In this document: positions 45,317 to 53,792 of the stretch, piece by piece
Layout: every line of letters begins with the position of its first letter
Position numbering within the stretch: the stretch's first letter is position 1
NCBI GenBank assembly: GCA_900103495.1
Contig: FMWZ01000015.1
Coordinates: 60,869-124,868 of the forward strand
Direction: 5' to 3'
Source of the DNA: Lachnospiraceae bacterium G11
GTDB lineage: Bacteria; Bacillota; Clostridia; Lachnospirales; Lachnospiraceae
DNA length: 64,000 nucleotides
Program-made: the position numbers and the translations under genes
Notes under the pieces: generated by a model
The model's database searches: none
The model's input: the letters and a program-made list of their open reading frames with translations, nothing else
What the model was told of the DNA's origin: nothing

Positions 45317-46049
45317 GTTTACTCATTGCACTTAAGAATTGTCTGGTACGCTCCTCCTTGGGATTCTCAAACAACTCCTTAGCCTTACCTTCCTCTACTA
45401 CTACTCCGTTCTCCATGAAAACCACTCTTGATGCCACGTCTCTGGCAAAGCCCATTTCATGGGTAACCACAACCATAGTGGTGCCTTCTTTGGCAAGCTT
45501 CTTCATTACATCAAGTACCTCTCCCGTAAGTTCGGGATCAAGCGCACTTGTGGGCTCGTCAAAAAGAATTACCTTAGGGTCGGGGGCGATGGCCCTTGCT
45601 ATGGCCACACGCTGCTGCTGACCGCCGGACAGTTCTCCGGGATAATTCTTTGTCTTATCAAGCATACCAACCTTCTCCAAAACTTCAAAGGTCTTCTTTC
45701 TTGCCTCGCAGCAATCCATTTTTCTGGCCGTAACAAGGCCTTCCATTACGTTGTCATAAACCGTCATGTTGCTGAACAGATTGAAACTCTGGAAAACAAA
45801 GCCCATATTCATGCGGACCTTTTTAATGTCACGCTTTGAAATATGAACCATGTCATGGGTATAATCATCAAAAATAATCTGGCCGTCATCAGCTTTTTCA
45901 AGGAAGCTTATGCAGCGAAGGAGGGTGGTTTTACCTGAGCCTGAAGGGCCTATAATTGCCACAACCTCACCTTTTTCCACCTTGAAATCAATGCCTCTTA
46001 AGACCGGCACCTTGGAAAAGGATTTATGAATATTCTTAACTTCAAGCAT
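45309..46049 (-). CDS. Polar amino acid ABC transporter ATPase
   Basis: A 246-residue GlnQ-type ATPase: Walker [10 protein letters not shown] (34-42), signature LSGGQQQR, Walker [15 protein letters not shown]. It powers the importer formed with the permease and binding protein upstream in the same operon. It lies 12 bp after the permease gene and overlaps the DMT gene. The substrate is not specified by sequence. Confidence 0.94.
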   Translation of the reverse strand: MLEVKNIHKSFSKVPVLRGIDFKVEKGEVVAIIGPSGSGKTTLLRCISFLEKADDGQIIFDDYTHDMVHISKRDIKKVRMNMGFVFQSFNLFSNMTVYDNVMEGLVTARKMDCCEARKKTFEVLEKVGMLDKTKNYPGELSGGQQQRVAIARAIAPDPKVILFDEPTSALDPELTGEVLDVMKKLAKEGTTMVVVTHEMGFARDVASRVVFMENGVVVEEGKAKELFENPKEERTRQFLSAMSKHE

Positions 46050-46061
46050 CTTCTTCTCCTC

Positions 46062-46808
46062 CTAACCGATCATGGCCTTGTTGCGGCCGCAGCCACAGTC
46101 TTTATCCTTGTCCTTGTCGTTCTCGCTGCTCTCCCAAACAAGCTTCTTCTCAATCCATCTCTGAAGCCAGGTAAGGGCTGTGGAGAAAATAAGGTAAATT
46201 AATGCCGCCTCACAGTAAAGCGCAAAGGGCTCATATGTCCTTGCTGCAATCTGCTGTGCCGATGTAAAAAGTTCAATAACCGTAATGCTTGATGCAAGGG
46301 ATGTATCCTTAAGAAGGCTAATAAGGTTATTGAAAAGGTTAGGGAAAGCCACGGGGAAGGACTGGGGAAGAATTACCCTGGCCATTGCCCTGGGGTAGCT
46401 TAATCCTATCATGTAAGCTGCCTCCAGCTGTCCCTTTGGGATTGCCGTTATTGCAGATCTGAATACCTCGGCATTGTAAGCCCCAAGGTTCATTCCAAAG
46501 GCAAGAACCGCTGCCGGAAAGGCATTAAGCGTAATGCCAAGACTCGGAAGTCCAAAGAATATAATGAAAAGCTGAACTATGAGAGGTGTTCCCCTGAATA
46601 TCCAAATGTAGAACCTTGCCACCTCTTTTAACACCTTTATATTAGCAACCTGAACCAGCGCCAGCAAGAGTCCGATAAAAACGCTCAGCAAAAAAGATAA
46701 CAGTGTTAGGGGCACTGTTACCTTAATTCCCGGAATCAAAATCCGCATAAATGAACTTACTAGTATCTCAACAAGTCTGTCACTCATAATATCAACATTG
46801 TAATACAA
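46062..46808 (-). CDS. Polar amino acid ABC transporter permease
   Basis: A 248-residue HisM/GlnP-type permease with about five membrane helices and the EAA-like loop (GQLEAAYMIGLSYPRAMARVILPQ). The tail is unusual: a charged, cysteine-containing end (ENDKDKDKDCGCGRNKAMIG). The start is uncertain: TTG at 46808 or ATG at 46787 (MSDRLVEI), neither with a strong ribosome binding site; the gene begins 3 bp after the binding-protein stop, so coupling is likely. Confidence 0.88.
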   Translation of the reverse strand: MYYNVDIMSDRLVEILVSSFMRILIPGIKVTVPLTLLSFLLSVFIGLLLALVQVANIKVLKEVARFYIWIFRGTPLIVQLFIIFFGLPSLGITLNAFPAAVLAFGMNLGAYNAEVFRSAITAIPKGQLEAAYMIGLSYPRAMARVILPQSFPVAFPNLFNNLISLLKDTSLASSITVIELFTSAQQIAARTYEPFALYCEAALIYLIFSTALTWLQRWIEKKLVWESSENDKDKDKDCGCGRNKAMIG

Positions 46809-46811
46809 TAA

Positions 46812-47618
46812 TTACTTCTTGGAAATGTCGCCTCCGAAGTATTTGTTGGAAAGTTCTGTGAGAGTTCCCTCTGAAGCAAGCTCTGAAAGAGCCTTGTCGA
46901 TGGCTTCCCTTAAGCTTGCGGTCTCATCGCCCTTTCTCATGGGGATGGAAACCTCTGAAGCATCCTCTGTAAGCGCAACAATCTTAAAAGCTGCGTCGGG
47001 ATGCTCTTTCAAATAATCGTAGAAGGAATCCTCTGAGTTAAGGGTTGCGTCAACTCTTCCTGAAAGAACCATGTCGATGGTCTCTGAAAGGGTATCAACA
47101 TTCTGAACCTCTGCACCGTACTCAGCAGCCATGTCAGCGTAAGTTGAGCCGAGAGAGTTGCTGGTCTTCTTACCCTTAAGGTCCTCAAAGGTTTTGATTT
47201 CATCATTATCCTCGGCAACTACCAAAGCAGTCTTGATATATGCATAAGGTGTGGTAAAATCGTATTTCTCTCTTCTTGCGTCAGTAATTTCAACACCATT
47301 AATGATAATATCATATCTTCCGGTGTCCATGCCTGTGAAGAGACCGTCCCATTCGCCCTCGATGAATTCAGCTTCCACGCCAAGCTTCTCAGCAATGGCC
47401 TTGCCAACTTCAGTATCATAGCCTACCAAAGCTCCTGATTCATCATGATAGGTCCAGGGTGCCCACTGACCCTCCATAGCGATGACGATTTTGCCTCTCT
47501 CTTTGATCTGTGATAAAAGATCTGTGCCTGCAGCTTCCTTTTTGCCGCATGCCATAAGGGTTGTTAATGATAAAGCTGTAATAAGCAGTAAACTTACGAT
47601 TCTTCCTGATTTCTTCAT
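46812..47618 (-). CDS. Amino acid ABC transporter substrate-binding lipoprotein
   Basis: A 268-residue type II periplasmic-binding-like lipoprotein. The signal peptide ends in LMAC (Cys24), and the mature part has the family features (GKIVIAMEGQWAPWTYHDESGALVGYDTEVGKAIAEKLG). It captures an amino acid outside the membrane for the permease and ATPase. AGAGGAGA precedes the ATG. It is the first gene of the binding protein - permease - ATPase - DMT operon with a promoter at 47668-47696. Confidence 0.93.
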   Translation of the reverse strand: MKKSGRIVSLLLITALSLTTLMACGKKEAAGTDLLSQIKERGKIVIAMEGQWAPWTYHDESGALVGYDTEVGKAIAEKLGVEAEFIEGEWDGLFTGMDTGRYDIIINGVEITDARREKYDFTTPYAYIKTALVVAEDNDEIKTFEDLKGKKTSNSLGSTYADMAAEYGAEVQNVDTLSETIDMVLSGRVDATLNSEDSFYDYLKEHPDAAFKIVALTEDASEVSIPMRKGDETASLREAIDKALSELASEGTLTELSNKYFGGDISKK

Positions 47619-47667
47619 ATGTGTCTCCTCTTTATGTCAGAAATATTTTATCAAATATATTTCTCAT

Positions 47668-47696
47668 ATAATATACCCACCGAGTCGCTAGGTCAA
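47668..47696 (-). promoter_or_regulatory. Promoter of the amino-acid importer operon
   Basis: Minus strand: -35 TTGACC (47696-47691), 17-nt spacer, -10 TATTAT (47673-47668). Confidence 0.7.
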
Positions 47697-47728
47697 ATAA
47701 AATTTTTATAAACTTTTGGGGAGATTAT

Positions 47729-47770
47729 AAAAAAACAGCCCGATAAGCCACTTAATTGCTCATCGGGCTG
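47729..47770 (-). terminator. Intrinsic terminator of pfp
   Basis: The stem CAGCCCGAT/ATCGGGCTG (47736-47744 and 47762-47770) is followed on the minus strand by seven T. Confidence 0.88.
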
Positions 47771-47784
47771 TTTCTTATTCTATT

Positions 47785-49449
47785 TTAATTCTGACCCTTC
47801 TCAAGTGCAAGTGTTCTTGTTGTAAGGTCACAAACTTCTGCAGGTCCGAAGTACTGAATAGCACCGGGATATGTGAAGTTTGTCTTAACTGCCCACTCAT
47901 CTCTGTGTGCAGCGAAGAACTTGAAGGGAGCGCCGTCAAGTTCAACAAGAGCCTTTCTGATAACGGGCTTGTCTTCACCGTTTCTTCTCTCCATGTTCAT
48001 CATCTTGGTGATGGGCATACCACCTGCAACCCACTCTTCTGCGGGCTTGGAGATGTTGGAAACCTTTGAAAGGTATCCTGTATAACCATACTGGATGAGC
48101 ATGAATGCGTTGTATCCAAGTGAGTAGCAGTAGTCAGCATCGAAGTTTGAAGGGAATGCACATCTTCCTTCGTATCCGAAGAAGTGATGCTGTGCGCCGA
48201 ATTTGCCCTTGTATGTTCCTGCTGCTTTTCTCTTTGCAAGCTCGTTCTTTACCATCTCGGAGAAGAGCTTCTCAGACTCGATAAGGGAAACCTGTACGTT
48301 ACCGTGAGGGTCTCTCTCAAGGAAGAGCTGCTGCTGTACGAACTGAGGAAGGATGTCAAATACCTTGAATGACTCAGCGGTAAGACCCTTCTTAATGTAG
48401 TTGTACTTAGCATCCCAATCAGGAAGTGCATTGAACTCTTCTGTCTTGCTGCCTGCAAGGAGCTCGTTAATCTCAGCAATAAGCTTTGAGAACTCGGGAA
48501 CGAACTCTACGATACCCTCGGGGATAATTGCAACACCGAAGTTCTCGCCGTTGTTTCCTCTCTTCTCAACTGAATCTGCAATGTAATTTGTGATTGATGC
48601 AAGAGACATCTTCTTTGCAGCAACCTCTTCACCGATAAGGCAGATGTTGGGCTGTGTCTCAAGAGCACACTCCAAAGCTACGTGAGAAGCTGAACGACCC
48701 ATAACCTTGATGAAGTGCCAGTACTTCTTAGCAGAGTTTGCATCTCTTTCGATGTTACCGATGAGCTCTGAGTATGTCTTTGTTGCTGTATCGAAACCGA
48801 AGGAAGCCTCGATGTCCTCATTCTTTAAGTCACCATCGATGGTCTTGGGGCATCCGATAACCTGTACGCCAGTGTTGTGTGCAGCCATGTACTCTGCAAG
48901 AACAGCAGCGTTTGTATTGGAATCATCACCACCGATGATTACGATAGCGGTAAGACCATGCTTCTTTGCAACTTCTGTAACAATCTTGAACTGCTCTTCT
49001 GTCTCAAGTTTGGTACGGCCTGAACCGATGATATCGAATCCGCCTGTGTTTCTGTATGCGTTGATGTACTCATCATCGAACTCGATGAAATCATCATCAA
49101 TAAGTCCTGAAGGGCCTCCCTTGAAGCCAAGGAGAACGTTGTTCTTGTCTGTTGCTTTGATGGCATCGTAAAGACCACAGATAACGTTGTGTCCTCCGGG
49201 TGCCTGTCCGCCTGAAAGGATAACACCTACAACCTGCTTTTTGGCTACAGATGTGTTTGTGCCCTTAACGAAAGTGATTTCATTCTTACCGTAAGTGTTG
49301 GGGAAAAGTGCCTTGATCTTATCCTGATCTGCTACTGACTCTGTAGCAGCGCCGTCCTTGACACTGATCTCTGAGATACCGCCTCTAAGCATTCCGGGAA
49401 GCTTGGGGGAGTACTCATATCTTGCTTTCTGAAGTGGTGAAAGATTCAT
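47785..49449 (-). CDS. pfp: Pyrophosphate-dependent phosphofructokinase, long form
   Basis: A 554-residue PFP of the long (plant beta-like) type. GGDDS at 173-177 has Asp where ATP-dependent enzymes have Gly, indicating PPi as phosphoryl donor; PKTIDGDL at 201-208 binds the substrate; [10 protein letters not shown] at 79-88 is near the donor site. It catalyses reversible fructose-6-P/fructose-1,6-bisP conversion, saving ATP in glycolysis. GGAGAG precedes the ATG. Codon choice is like other well-expressed genes here. The promoter region carries an inverted repeat (49554-49574). Confidence 0.95.
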   Translation of the reverse strand: MNLSPLQKARYEYSPKLPGMLRGGISEISVKDGAATESVADQDKIKALFPNTYGKNEITFVKGTNTSVAKKQVVGVILSGGQAPGGHNVICGLYDAIKATDKNNVLLGFKGGPSGLIDDDFIEFDDEYINAYRNTGGFDIIGSGRTKLETEEQFKIVTEVAKKHGLTAIVIIGGDDSNTNAAVLAEYMAAHNTGVQVIGCPKTIDGDLKNEDIEASFGFDTATKTYSELIGNIERDANSAKKYWHFIKVMGRSASHVALECALETQPNICLIGEEVAAKKMSLASITNYIADSVEKRGNNGENFGVAIIPEGIVEFVPEFSKLIAEINELLAGSKTEEFNALPDWDAKYNYIKKGLTAESFKVFDILPQFVQQQLFLERDPHGNVQVSLIESEKLFSEMVKNELAKRKAAGTYKGKFGAQHHFFGYEGRCAFPSNFDADYCYSLGYNAFMLIQYGYTGYLSKVSNISKPAEEWVAGGMPITKMMNMERRNGEDKPVIRKALVELDGAPFKFFAAHRDEWAVKTNFTYPGAIQYFGPAEVCDLTTRTLALEKGQN

Positions 49450-49547
49450 ATTAACTCTCCTTTATATGTTGATATTAATTATTTCCTATATATATGGTGC
49501 ATCGGAACATTTCTTTTCCGACAATACACCACCAATAACCATACAGG

Positions 49548-49574
49548 ATTATAGCACATATAGTCAATATGTGC
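49548..49574 (-). promoter_or_regulatory. pfp promoter with overlapping inverted repeat
   Basis: On the minus strand a perfect -10 TATAAT (49553-49548) is preceded by an inverted repeat with 8-bp arms, GCACATAT and ATATGTGC, around 5 nt (49574-49554). The repeat fills the spacer and -35 area, and no good -35 hexamer is seen, so it looks like an operator or activator site. The leader is about 95 nt. Confidence 0.5.
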
Positions 49575-49575
49575 C

Positions 49576-49720
49576 TACTATTTCTGTTTTATTTTCCTTC
49601 CACCATCCCTTTGCAGTTCCCACCCCTTTGTAGTTCCCCATTTGTAGTTTTCCCCCCTTGCACTCCTCATCTTCTTGTACCCCCTCCTCTCTTTCTTTTC
49701 CTGCGCCTTACTGCCCTAAT
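49576..49720 (+). other. Pyrimidine-rich stretch with short direct repeats
   Basis: About 145 nt of the plus strand are mostly C and T. It contains three direct copies of a motif near (TTT)G(C/T)AGTTCCCC at about 49610-49655. No gene is supported: the 102-codon frame here has a composition-driven sequence. Function unknown. Confidence 0.5.
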
Positions 49721-50009
49721 TCCCGTTTTCACCATATTAGCAGTAGAGATTACATGCCCCTTTCCACCTTCTACTGCCATACTTTCTAATTTCCCTCAAC
49801 AAGCAGTAGCAAATTCAGCGCCCACTCTGCCAAAAACGAAATATCTCATAACAAGCGGTAAACAAAGGAAAACTTAACCTGCCAAAAAAGGAAAATTGCG
49901 ATTTAGGCAGAGTAACCCAGAATTTCACTACTGCTAAAAGAAGAGTTTTCATACACAAGCAGAAAAGCAATAAAAAAGCCTACTGCAAAATTCAAAAAAA
50001 CTCGCAGTA
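49709..50009. repeat. Phased alternating TACTGC/GCAGTA array, left block
   Basis: Twelve copies of a short motif alternate in orientation. Exact TACTGC or GCAGTA start at 49709, 49740, 49772, 49803, 49929, 49981 and 50004; close variants start at 49825 (CTCTGC), 49855 (GCGGTA), 49877 (ACCTGC), 49907 (GCAGAG) and 49959 (GCAGAA). Successive distances are 31, 32, 31, 22, 30, 22, 30, 22, 30, 22 and 23 bp. Sequence between motifs differs throughout. The last pair doubles as the terminator stem of the nuclease-like gene. Confidence 0.75.
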
Positions 50010-50012
50010 GGC
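49972..50012 (-). terminator. Terminator of the nuclease-like gene
   Basis: A perfect 9-bp stem GCCTACTGC/GCAGTAGGC (49978-49986 and 50004-50012) is followed on the minus strand by six T. Confidence 0.85.
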
Positions 50013-50021
50013 AGATAGTGA

Positions 50022-50825
50022 CTACAGAAGAAATCTCTCCGCAAGGCTCCTGGCCACTTTATCATTCAGCGTGTAGTTTGATGATTCATAGGTGACAATC
50101 AAATTTTCACCCGGATATATCCCATTTTTTATATATGAATCAATCTTCCTTATTGCCGAATTTGCGTAATCAGGATCATCCATACGTCCGTCATGCTCCC
50201 AATATATTTCTTTTCGTAACCTCTTGCTTAAAAATGTAAAGTCCGGATAGACTGTACCCACGCCTTCCAGATATAGCGGGCACTCATACTTGTAATCAAT
50301 CCCCATGTCATAGAACATATCTGCAAGAATTTTCTCGGATTTTGATCTTACCCGTTCGCCTCTCTTGGAGTATATTTCCAAAACTCCCGGGGCAAATCCC
50401 TTCCCCACGTATTCCTTGTTCTTCCACTCTTCATACCTTTGCTCCCAAAGTTCCTCAATGGGAAGTATAAGTTTTTTCCTTCCAAGATTAAGATTTCTAT
50501 ATACATCGGCAGTTTCATCATCCGAATATTCTTTGTTAAGCTTTTCGATTTGACTCAGCCGTCGATTCACCAGTTTTTGCAACTTTAGGTTATACTCTTT
50601 CCTTGCCAGTTCTGCGGCCAAGTTTAGTTCACTCTTTTTGATGTACTTCCCATGTGTTCTGCTCCTCTCATTTTCGGGCGTACAGTGCATGTACTGGATA
50701 ACTTTATTCGACCTGGTTACCCTAAGGGTTCCATCGGGCACATGCTTAAGCTCCTTTTCAACCTCCTTCCTTATTTTTGCAAGTCTCTTTTGCTCCTCTT
50801 CGAGCATTCTTTTTAACCCTTCCAT
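50022..50825 (-). CDS. Putative PD-(D/E)XK nuclease with coiled-coil N-terminus
   Basis: A 267-residue protein. Residues 1-135 are charged and largely helical (MLEEEQKRLAKIRKEVEKEL...; KLQKLVNRRLSQIEKLNKEY). Residues 155-260 look like a PD-(D/E)XK nuclease fold: RSKSEKILADMF with Glu164, YECPLYLEG, YPDFTFL with Asp195, and EIYWEHDG with Glu210/His211. Related domains occur in VSR/DUF559-type proteins; no named family is certain. AAAGGA precedes the ATG. Both flanks consist of the alternating TACTGC/GCAGTA arrays, and no methylase or partner protein gene lies beside it. The nuclease call is from motif reading only. Confidence 0.6.
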   Translation of the reverse strand: MEGLKRMLEEEQKRLAKIRKEVEKELKHVPDGTLRVTRSNKVIQYMHCTPENERSRTHGKYIKKSELNLAAELARKEYNLKLQKLVNRRLSQIEKLNKEYSDDETADVYRNLNLGRKKLILPIEELWEQRYEEWKNKEYVGKGFAPGVLEIYSKRGERVRSKSEKILADMFYDMGIDYKYECPLYLEGVGTVYPDFTFLSKRLRKEIYWEHDGRMDDPDYANSAIRKIDSYIKNGIYPGENLIVTYESSNYTLNDKVARSLAERFLL

Positions 50826-50865
50826 ACATTATTCCTTTCTTTTGTTATAGCTTTCTTCCAGAATC

Positions 50866-51131
50866 TTCTGCTTAATATGGGATTAGCGGAGATTGAGCAG
50901 TAGACGTTTTTTCCCCAATTCTGCCTAATATGCAAAAATCCACATACGGCAGTATGTTTTCGATGAATGGCTCTGCCAGATAATTAAACAAACCATTTTA
51001 GCAGTCCGAGCCGCAAAAAAAATACTGCTAGGACTTCAGAAGCTGCACAAATAGCAGAATTCAGTTTAAAAATCCTACTGCTTATAGTTCTGTTCTTGGG
51101 ATTACGGCAGTAATAAGACATTTCCTACTGC
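50866..51131. repeat. Phased alternating TACTGC/GCAGTA array, right block
   Basis: Eleven motif copies alternate in orientation. Exact hexamers start at 50897, 50949, 51023, 51076, 51107 and 51126; variants start at 50866 (TTCTGC), 50919 (TTCTGC), 50971 (CTCTGC), 51001 (GCAGTC) and 51054 (GCAGAA). Successive distances are 31, 22, 30, 22, 30, 22, 31, 22, 31 and 19 bp, a repeat period of 52-53 bp. Sequence between motifs is not conserved. The rest of the gap up to 51328 holds a weak promoter (-10 TATAAT near 51257) for the plus-strand operon. Confidence 0.75.
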
Positions 51132-51328
51132 CAAATTGATAAAAGAATCAAATCAAGAAGATTATACAATGAGGACATCGGGGTGTCCAGCTAATCATAA
51201 GCTTTTTTTGATGATAAAAACAGCGATTTTCTACTGTACAAACATAAGAAACAACTGTATAATTTAGGATTAGACATGCAGTTGAAGAATTATTAAATCA
51301 TTCAAAAACGCATAAGGAGGTCTATTAC

Positions 51329-52021
51329 ATGATTTATTCAACAGAAGTTAAGAACATGTGCCCTGTTACTCAGGGAGTACATCATGGCGCTGCTCCCATT
51401 CCTGAAGAAGCAAAATGGGTACAGGCTAAGCAGATTACAGACATTTCAGGCTATACTCACGGTATCGGCTGGTGTGCACCTCAGCAGGGTGCCTGCAAAC
51501 TTTCATTAAACGTTAAGGATGGTATCATCCAGGAAGCTCTCGTAGAGACAATCGGTTGTTCCGGTATGACTCATTCAGCAGCTATGGCAGCTGAGATCCT
51601 TCCCGGTCTTACTGTTCTTGAGGCACTTAACACAGACCTTGTTTGTGATGCTATCAACACAGCTATGAGAGAGCTCTTCCTTCAGATTGTATATGGTAGA
51701 ACTCAGAGTGCATTCTCTGAAGATGGTCTTCAGATTGGTGCAGGTCTTGAGGACCTTGGTAAGGGAACCCGTTCAATGGTTGGTACAACCTACGGTACTC
51801 TTGAAAAGGGACCCAGATACCTTGAGCTTACAGACGGATATATCACAGGTATCGCTCTTGACGAGAACGATGAGATCATCGGTTACAAGTATGTTAACTT
51901 TGGTAAGATGATGGACTTCATCAAAGCTGGCAACGACGCTGCTACAGCTCTTGAGAAGGCATCAGGTCAGTATGGCAGAGTTGCTGATGCAGTTCGTGTC
52001 ATCGACCCCAGACATGAGTAA
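51329..52021 (+). CDS. NifU-like iron-sulfur scaffold protein
   Basis: A 230-residue protein whose middle resembles the IscU/NifU N-terminal scaffold: Cys56 (GACKLSLNVKDGIIQEA), Cys77 (ETIGCSGMTHSAAMAAEIL-P-G-L-T-V-L-E-A-L) and Cys106 (LVCDAI) match the three cluster ligands; Cys49 is extra. The N-terminal 40 residues and C-terminal 90 are not part of the usual scaffold. No iscS/nifS is adjacent. AAGGAGG precedes the ATG. Codon use is strongly biased (many GGT, GCT, AAC), suggesting very high expression. It is followed 21 bp later by the GGGtGRT gene; the pair is conserved in Clostridia as far as I recall. Confidence 0.8.
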   Translation: MIYSTEVKNMCPVTQGVHHGAAPIPEEAKWVQAKQITDISGYTHGIGWCAPQQGACKLSLNVKDGIIQEALVETIGCSGMTHSAAMAAEILPGLTVLEALNTDLVCDAINTAMRELFLQIVYGRTQSAFSEDGLQIGAGLEDLGKGTRSMVGTTYGTLEKGPRYLELTDGYITGIALDENDEIIGYKYVNFGKMMDFIKAGNDAATALEKASGQYGRVADAVRVIDPRHE

Positions 52022-52042
52022 GAAGAAGGAGGACAATTAATT

Positions 52043-53062
52043 ATGGCATTATTTGAATCATATGAAAGAAGAGAGCCCCAAATTCTTGCTTGTCTTAAGC
52101 AGTACGGCATCTCATCAATTGAAGAATGTAAGAAAATCACAGACGACGCTGGTATCGATGTATATCACCTCATCGAAGGCATCCAGCCCATCTGTTTCGA
52201 AAACGCTAAGTGGGCTTACACAGTAGGCGCTGCTATCGCTATCAAGAAAGGCTGCCGCAAAGCTTCTGAAGCTGCTGCAGCAATCGGTGAAGGTCTTCAG
52301 GCTTTCTGTATCCCCGGATCAGTTGCTGATACCCGTAAGGTAGGTCTTGGCCATGGTAACCTTGGTAAGATGCTCCTTGAAGAGGACACAGAGTGCTTCG
52401 CATTCCTTGCAGGTCACGAGTCATTCGCTGCTGCTGAGGGTGCTATCGGTATCGCTGAGAAGGCTAACAAAGTTCGTCAGAAACCCTTAAGAGTTATCCT
52501 TAACGGTCTCGGCAAAGATGCTGCTCAGATCATTTCCCGTATCAACGGTTTCACATTTGTTGAGACCAAGTACGATCCTTATACAAACACTGTTAAGGAA
52601 GTTTCCAGAAAGTGCTACTCAAAGGATGCTAACTCACCTCGTGCAAAAGTTAACTGCTACGGCGCTAACGATGTTTGCGAAGGCGTTGCTATCATGTGGA
52701 AGGAGAACGTTGACGTTTCCATCACCGGTAACTCAACCAACCCTACAAGATTCCAGCACCCCGTTGCAGGTACATACAAGAAGGAGCGTCTTGAGGCTGG
52801 TAAGAAGTACTTCTCAGTTGCTTCAGGTGGTGGTACAGGTCGTACACTTCACCCCGATAACATGGCTGCAGGTCCTGCTTCCTACGGTATGACAGATACC
52901 ATGGGCCGTATGCACTCCGATGCTCAGTTTGCAGGTTCTTCATCAGTTCCCGCTCACGTTGAGATGATGGGTCTTATCGGTGCAGGTAACAACCCTATGG
53001 TTGGTATGACTGTTTCTACAGCCGTTTCAATCGAGGAAGCTGCTAAGGCAGGTAAGTTCTAA
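52043..53062 (+). CDS. GGGtGRT family protein
   Basis: A 339-residue protein with the namesake motif GGGTGRT (about residues 272-278) followed by LHPDNMAAGPASYGMTDTMGRMH. This matches the Pfam family GGGtGRT, which has no described function. It is soluble, with several conserved-looking cysteines (for example C-I-P-G, K-C-Y-S, N-C-Y-G, D-V-C-E). AGAAGGAGG precedes the ATG. Codon bias is extreme, like that of the NifU-like gene before it. The shared operon suggests an Fe-S or redox role; that is inference. Confidence 0.88.
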   Translation: MALFESYERREPQILACLKQYGISSIEECKKITDDAGIDVYHLIEGIQPICFENAKWAYTVGAAIAIKKGCRKASEAAAAIGEGLQAFCIPGSVADTRKVGLGHGNLGKMLLEEDTECFAFLAGHESFAAAEGAIGIAEKANKVRQKPLRVILNGLGKDAAQIISRINGFTFVETKYDPYTNTVKEVSRKCYSKDANSPRAKVNCYGANDVCEGVAIMWKENVDVSITGNSTNPTRFQHPVAGTYKKERLEAGKKYFSVASGGGTGRTLHPDNMAAGPASYGMTDTMGRMHSDAQFAGSSSVPAHVEMMGLIGAGNNPMVGMTVSTAVSIEEAAKAGKF

Positions 53063-53095
53063 TACTTCTTTAGAGAATAATTCTATAGAAACAAT

Positions 53096-53129
53096 AAAGG
53101 TCCGAAGCCACACGGCTTTGGACCTTTTT
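53096..53129. terminator. Terminator after the GGGtGRT gene
   Basis: The arms AAAGGTCC-G-AAGCC (53096-53109) and GGCTT-T-GGACCTTTT form a long stem with a short loop; T runs on both strands make it usable by the convergent TetR operon as well. Confidence 0.85.
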
Positions 53130-53162
53130 ATGTGCAATTTGGGGCCTGTCCCCAACCTGCAC
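53129..53162 (-). repeat. REP-like dispersed hairpin, copy 2
   Basis: Minus strand: GTGCA, GGTTGGGGACAGGCCCCAAA, TTGCAC. It matches copy 1 at 37511 closely and, like it, begins directly after the stop codon of a minus-strand gene and lies against a terminator hairpin. Confidence 0.7.
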
Positions 53163-53780
53163 TTATTTCTCGAATAAAGCTTTTCCTTCGCCCATGGAAA
53201 TACCCAAGGTGTAGAATCTGGTCAGCATTCCCACGTACTCCTTGGCAGTCTTTAAATCCATGCCGGAAACCAATGGAGAGAAAAGGTTGTCATAAAAGGA
53301 ATATGTAATGCTTTCCACAAAATAGGTCATGGCCTCTCCCGAGTCTGTCTGAAAGAGAACAGGCACATTGTCCTCGACACCTTTTATCTCGTAATCCGCA
53401 ATGTCCTTGCAGAAGTTCTCATAACGGGTTCCCTTGGAGCACTTAAGCAAAAGGATGAAATCATCTTTGTGCTCATAGGCATATTCGATAAACTTCACAT
53501 AGATTTTCTCCGGCTCTACGCTGAAGTCTCTCTTCTTGGCACGTTCCCAATAGGCTTCTCTCTCCTTCGTGTACATAGCCTTAAACTCTTCGAATCCGGT
53601 TTTCACCACAGCATCAAACAAAGCCTCCTTATTCTCAAAGCGCGTATAAATTGCTCTGGGACTCGTCTGAGCCTTTGAAGCTATCGTCCTTATAGAAGCG
53701 TTTTCAAAACCATTGTTTAAAAACTCTTCCCTTGCAACATCTATAAGCCTCTTAGAAACACCGGCTATTCTCCCTGGCAT
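53163..53780 (-). CDS. TetR-family transcriptional regulator
   Basis: A 205-residue regulator with an N-terminal HTH (LIDVAREEFLNNGFENASIRTIASKAQTSPRAIYTRFENKEALFDAV, residues about 11-57) and a helical ligand domain. It is the last gene of the unit starting at 57304, 12 bp after an ABC gene. The palindromes at 57344-57357 and 63579-63600 are the obvious candidates for its binding sites, which would make it an autoregulated local repressor. The ligand is unknown. Confidence 0.9.
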   Translation of the reverse strand: MPGRIAGVSKRLIDVAREEFLNNGFENASIRTIASKAQTSPRAIYTRFENKEALFDAVVKTGFEEFKAMYTKEREAYWERAKKRDFSVEPEKIYVKFIEYAYEHKDDFILLLKCSKGTRYENFCKDIADYEIKGVEDNVPVLFQTDSGEAMTYFVESITYSFYDNLFSPLVSGMDLKTAKEYVGMLTRFYTLGISMGEGKALFEK

Positions 53781-53792
53781 ATTTCTACCTCT

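Noticed and set aside
49569..49877. 102-codon plus-strand open frame
   Set aside because: It lies in a pyrimidine-rich tract, its protein is a composition-driven run of P, F, L and S, and it has no ribosome binding site; it also crosses the motif array.
49709..51131. CRISPR array around the nuclease-like gene
   Set aside because: Spacing is regular, but only 6-8 bases per motif are conserved and they alternate in orientation; there is no 23-40 bp direct repeat and no cas gene.
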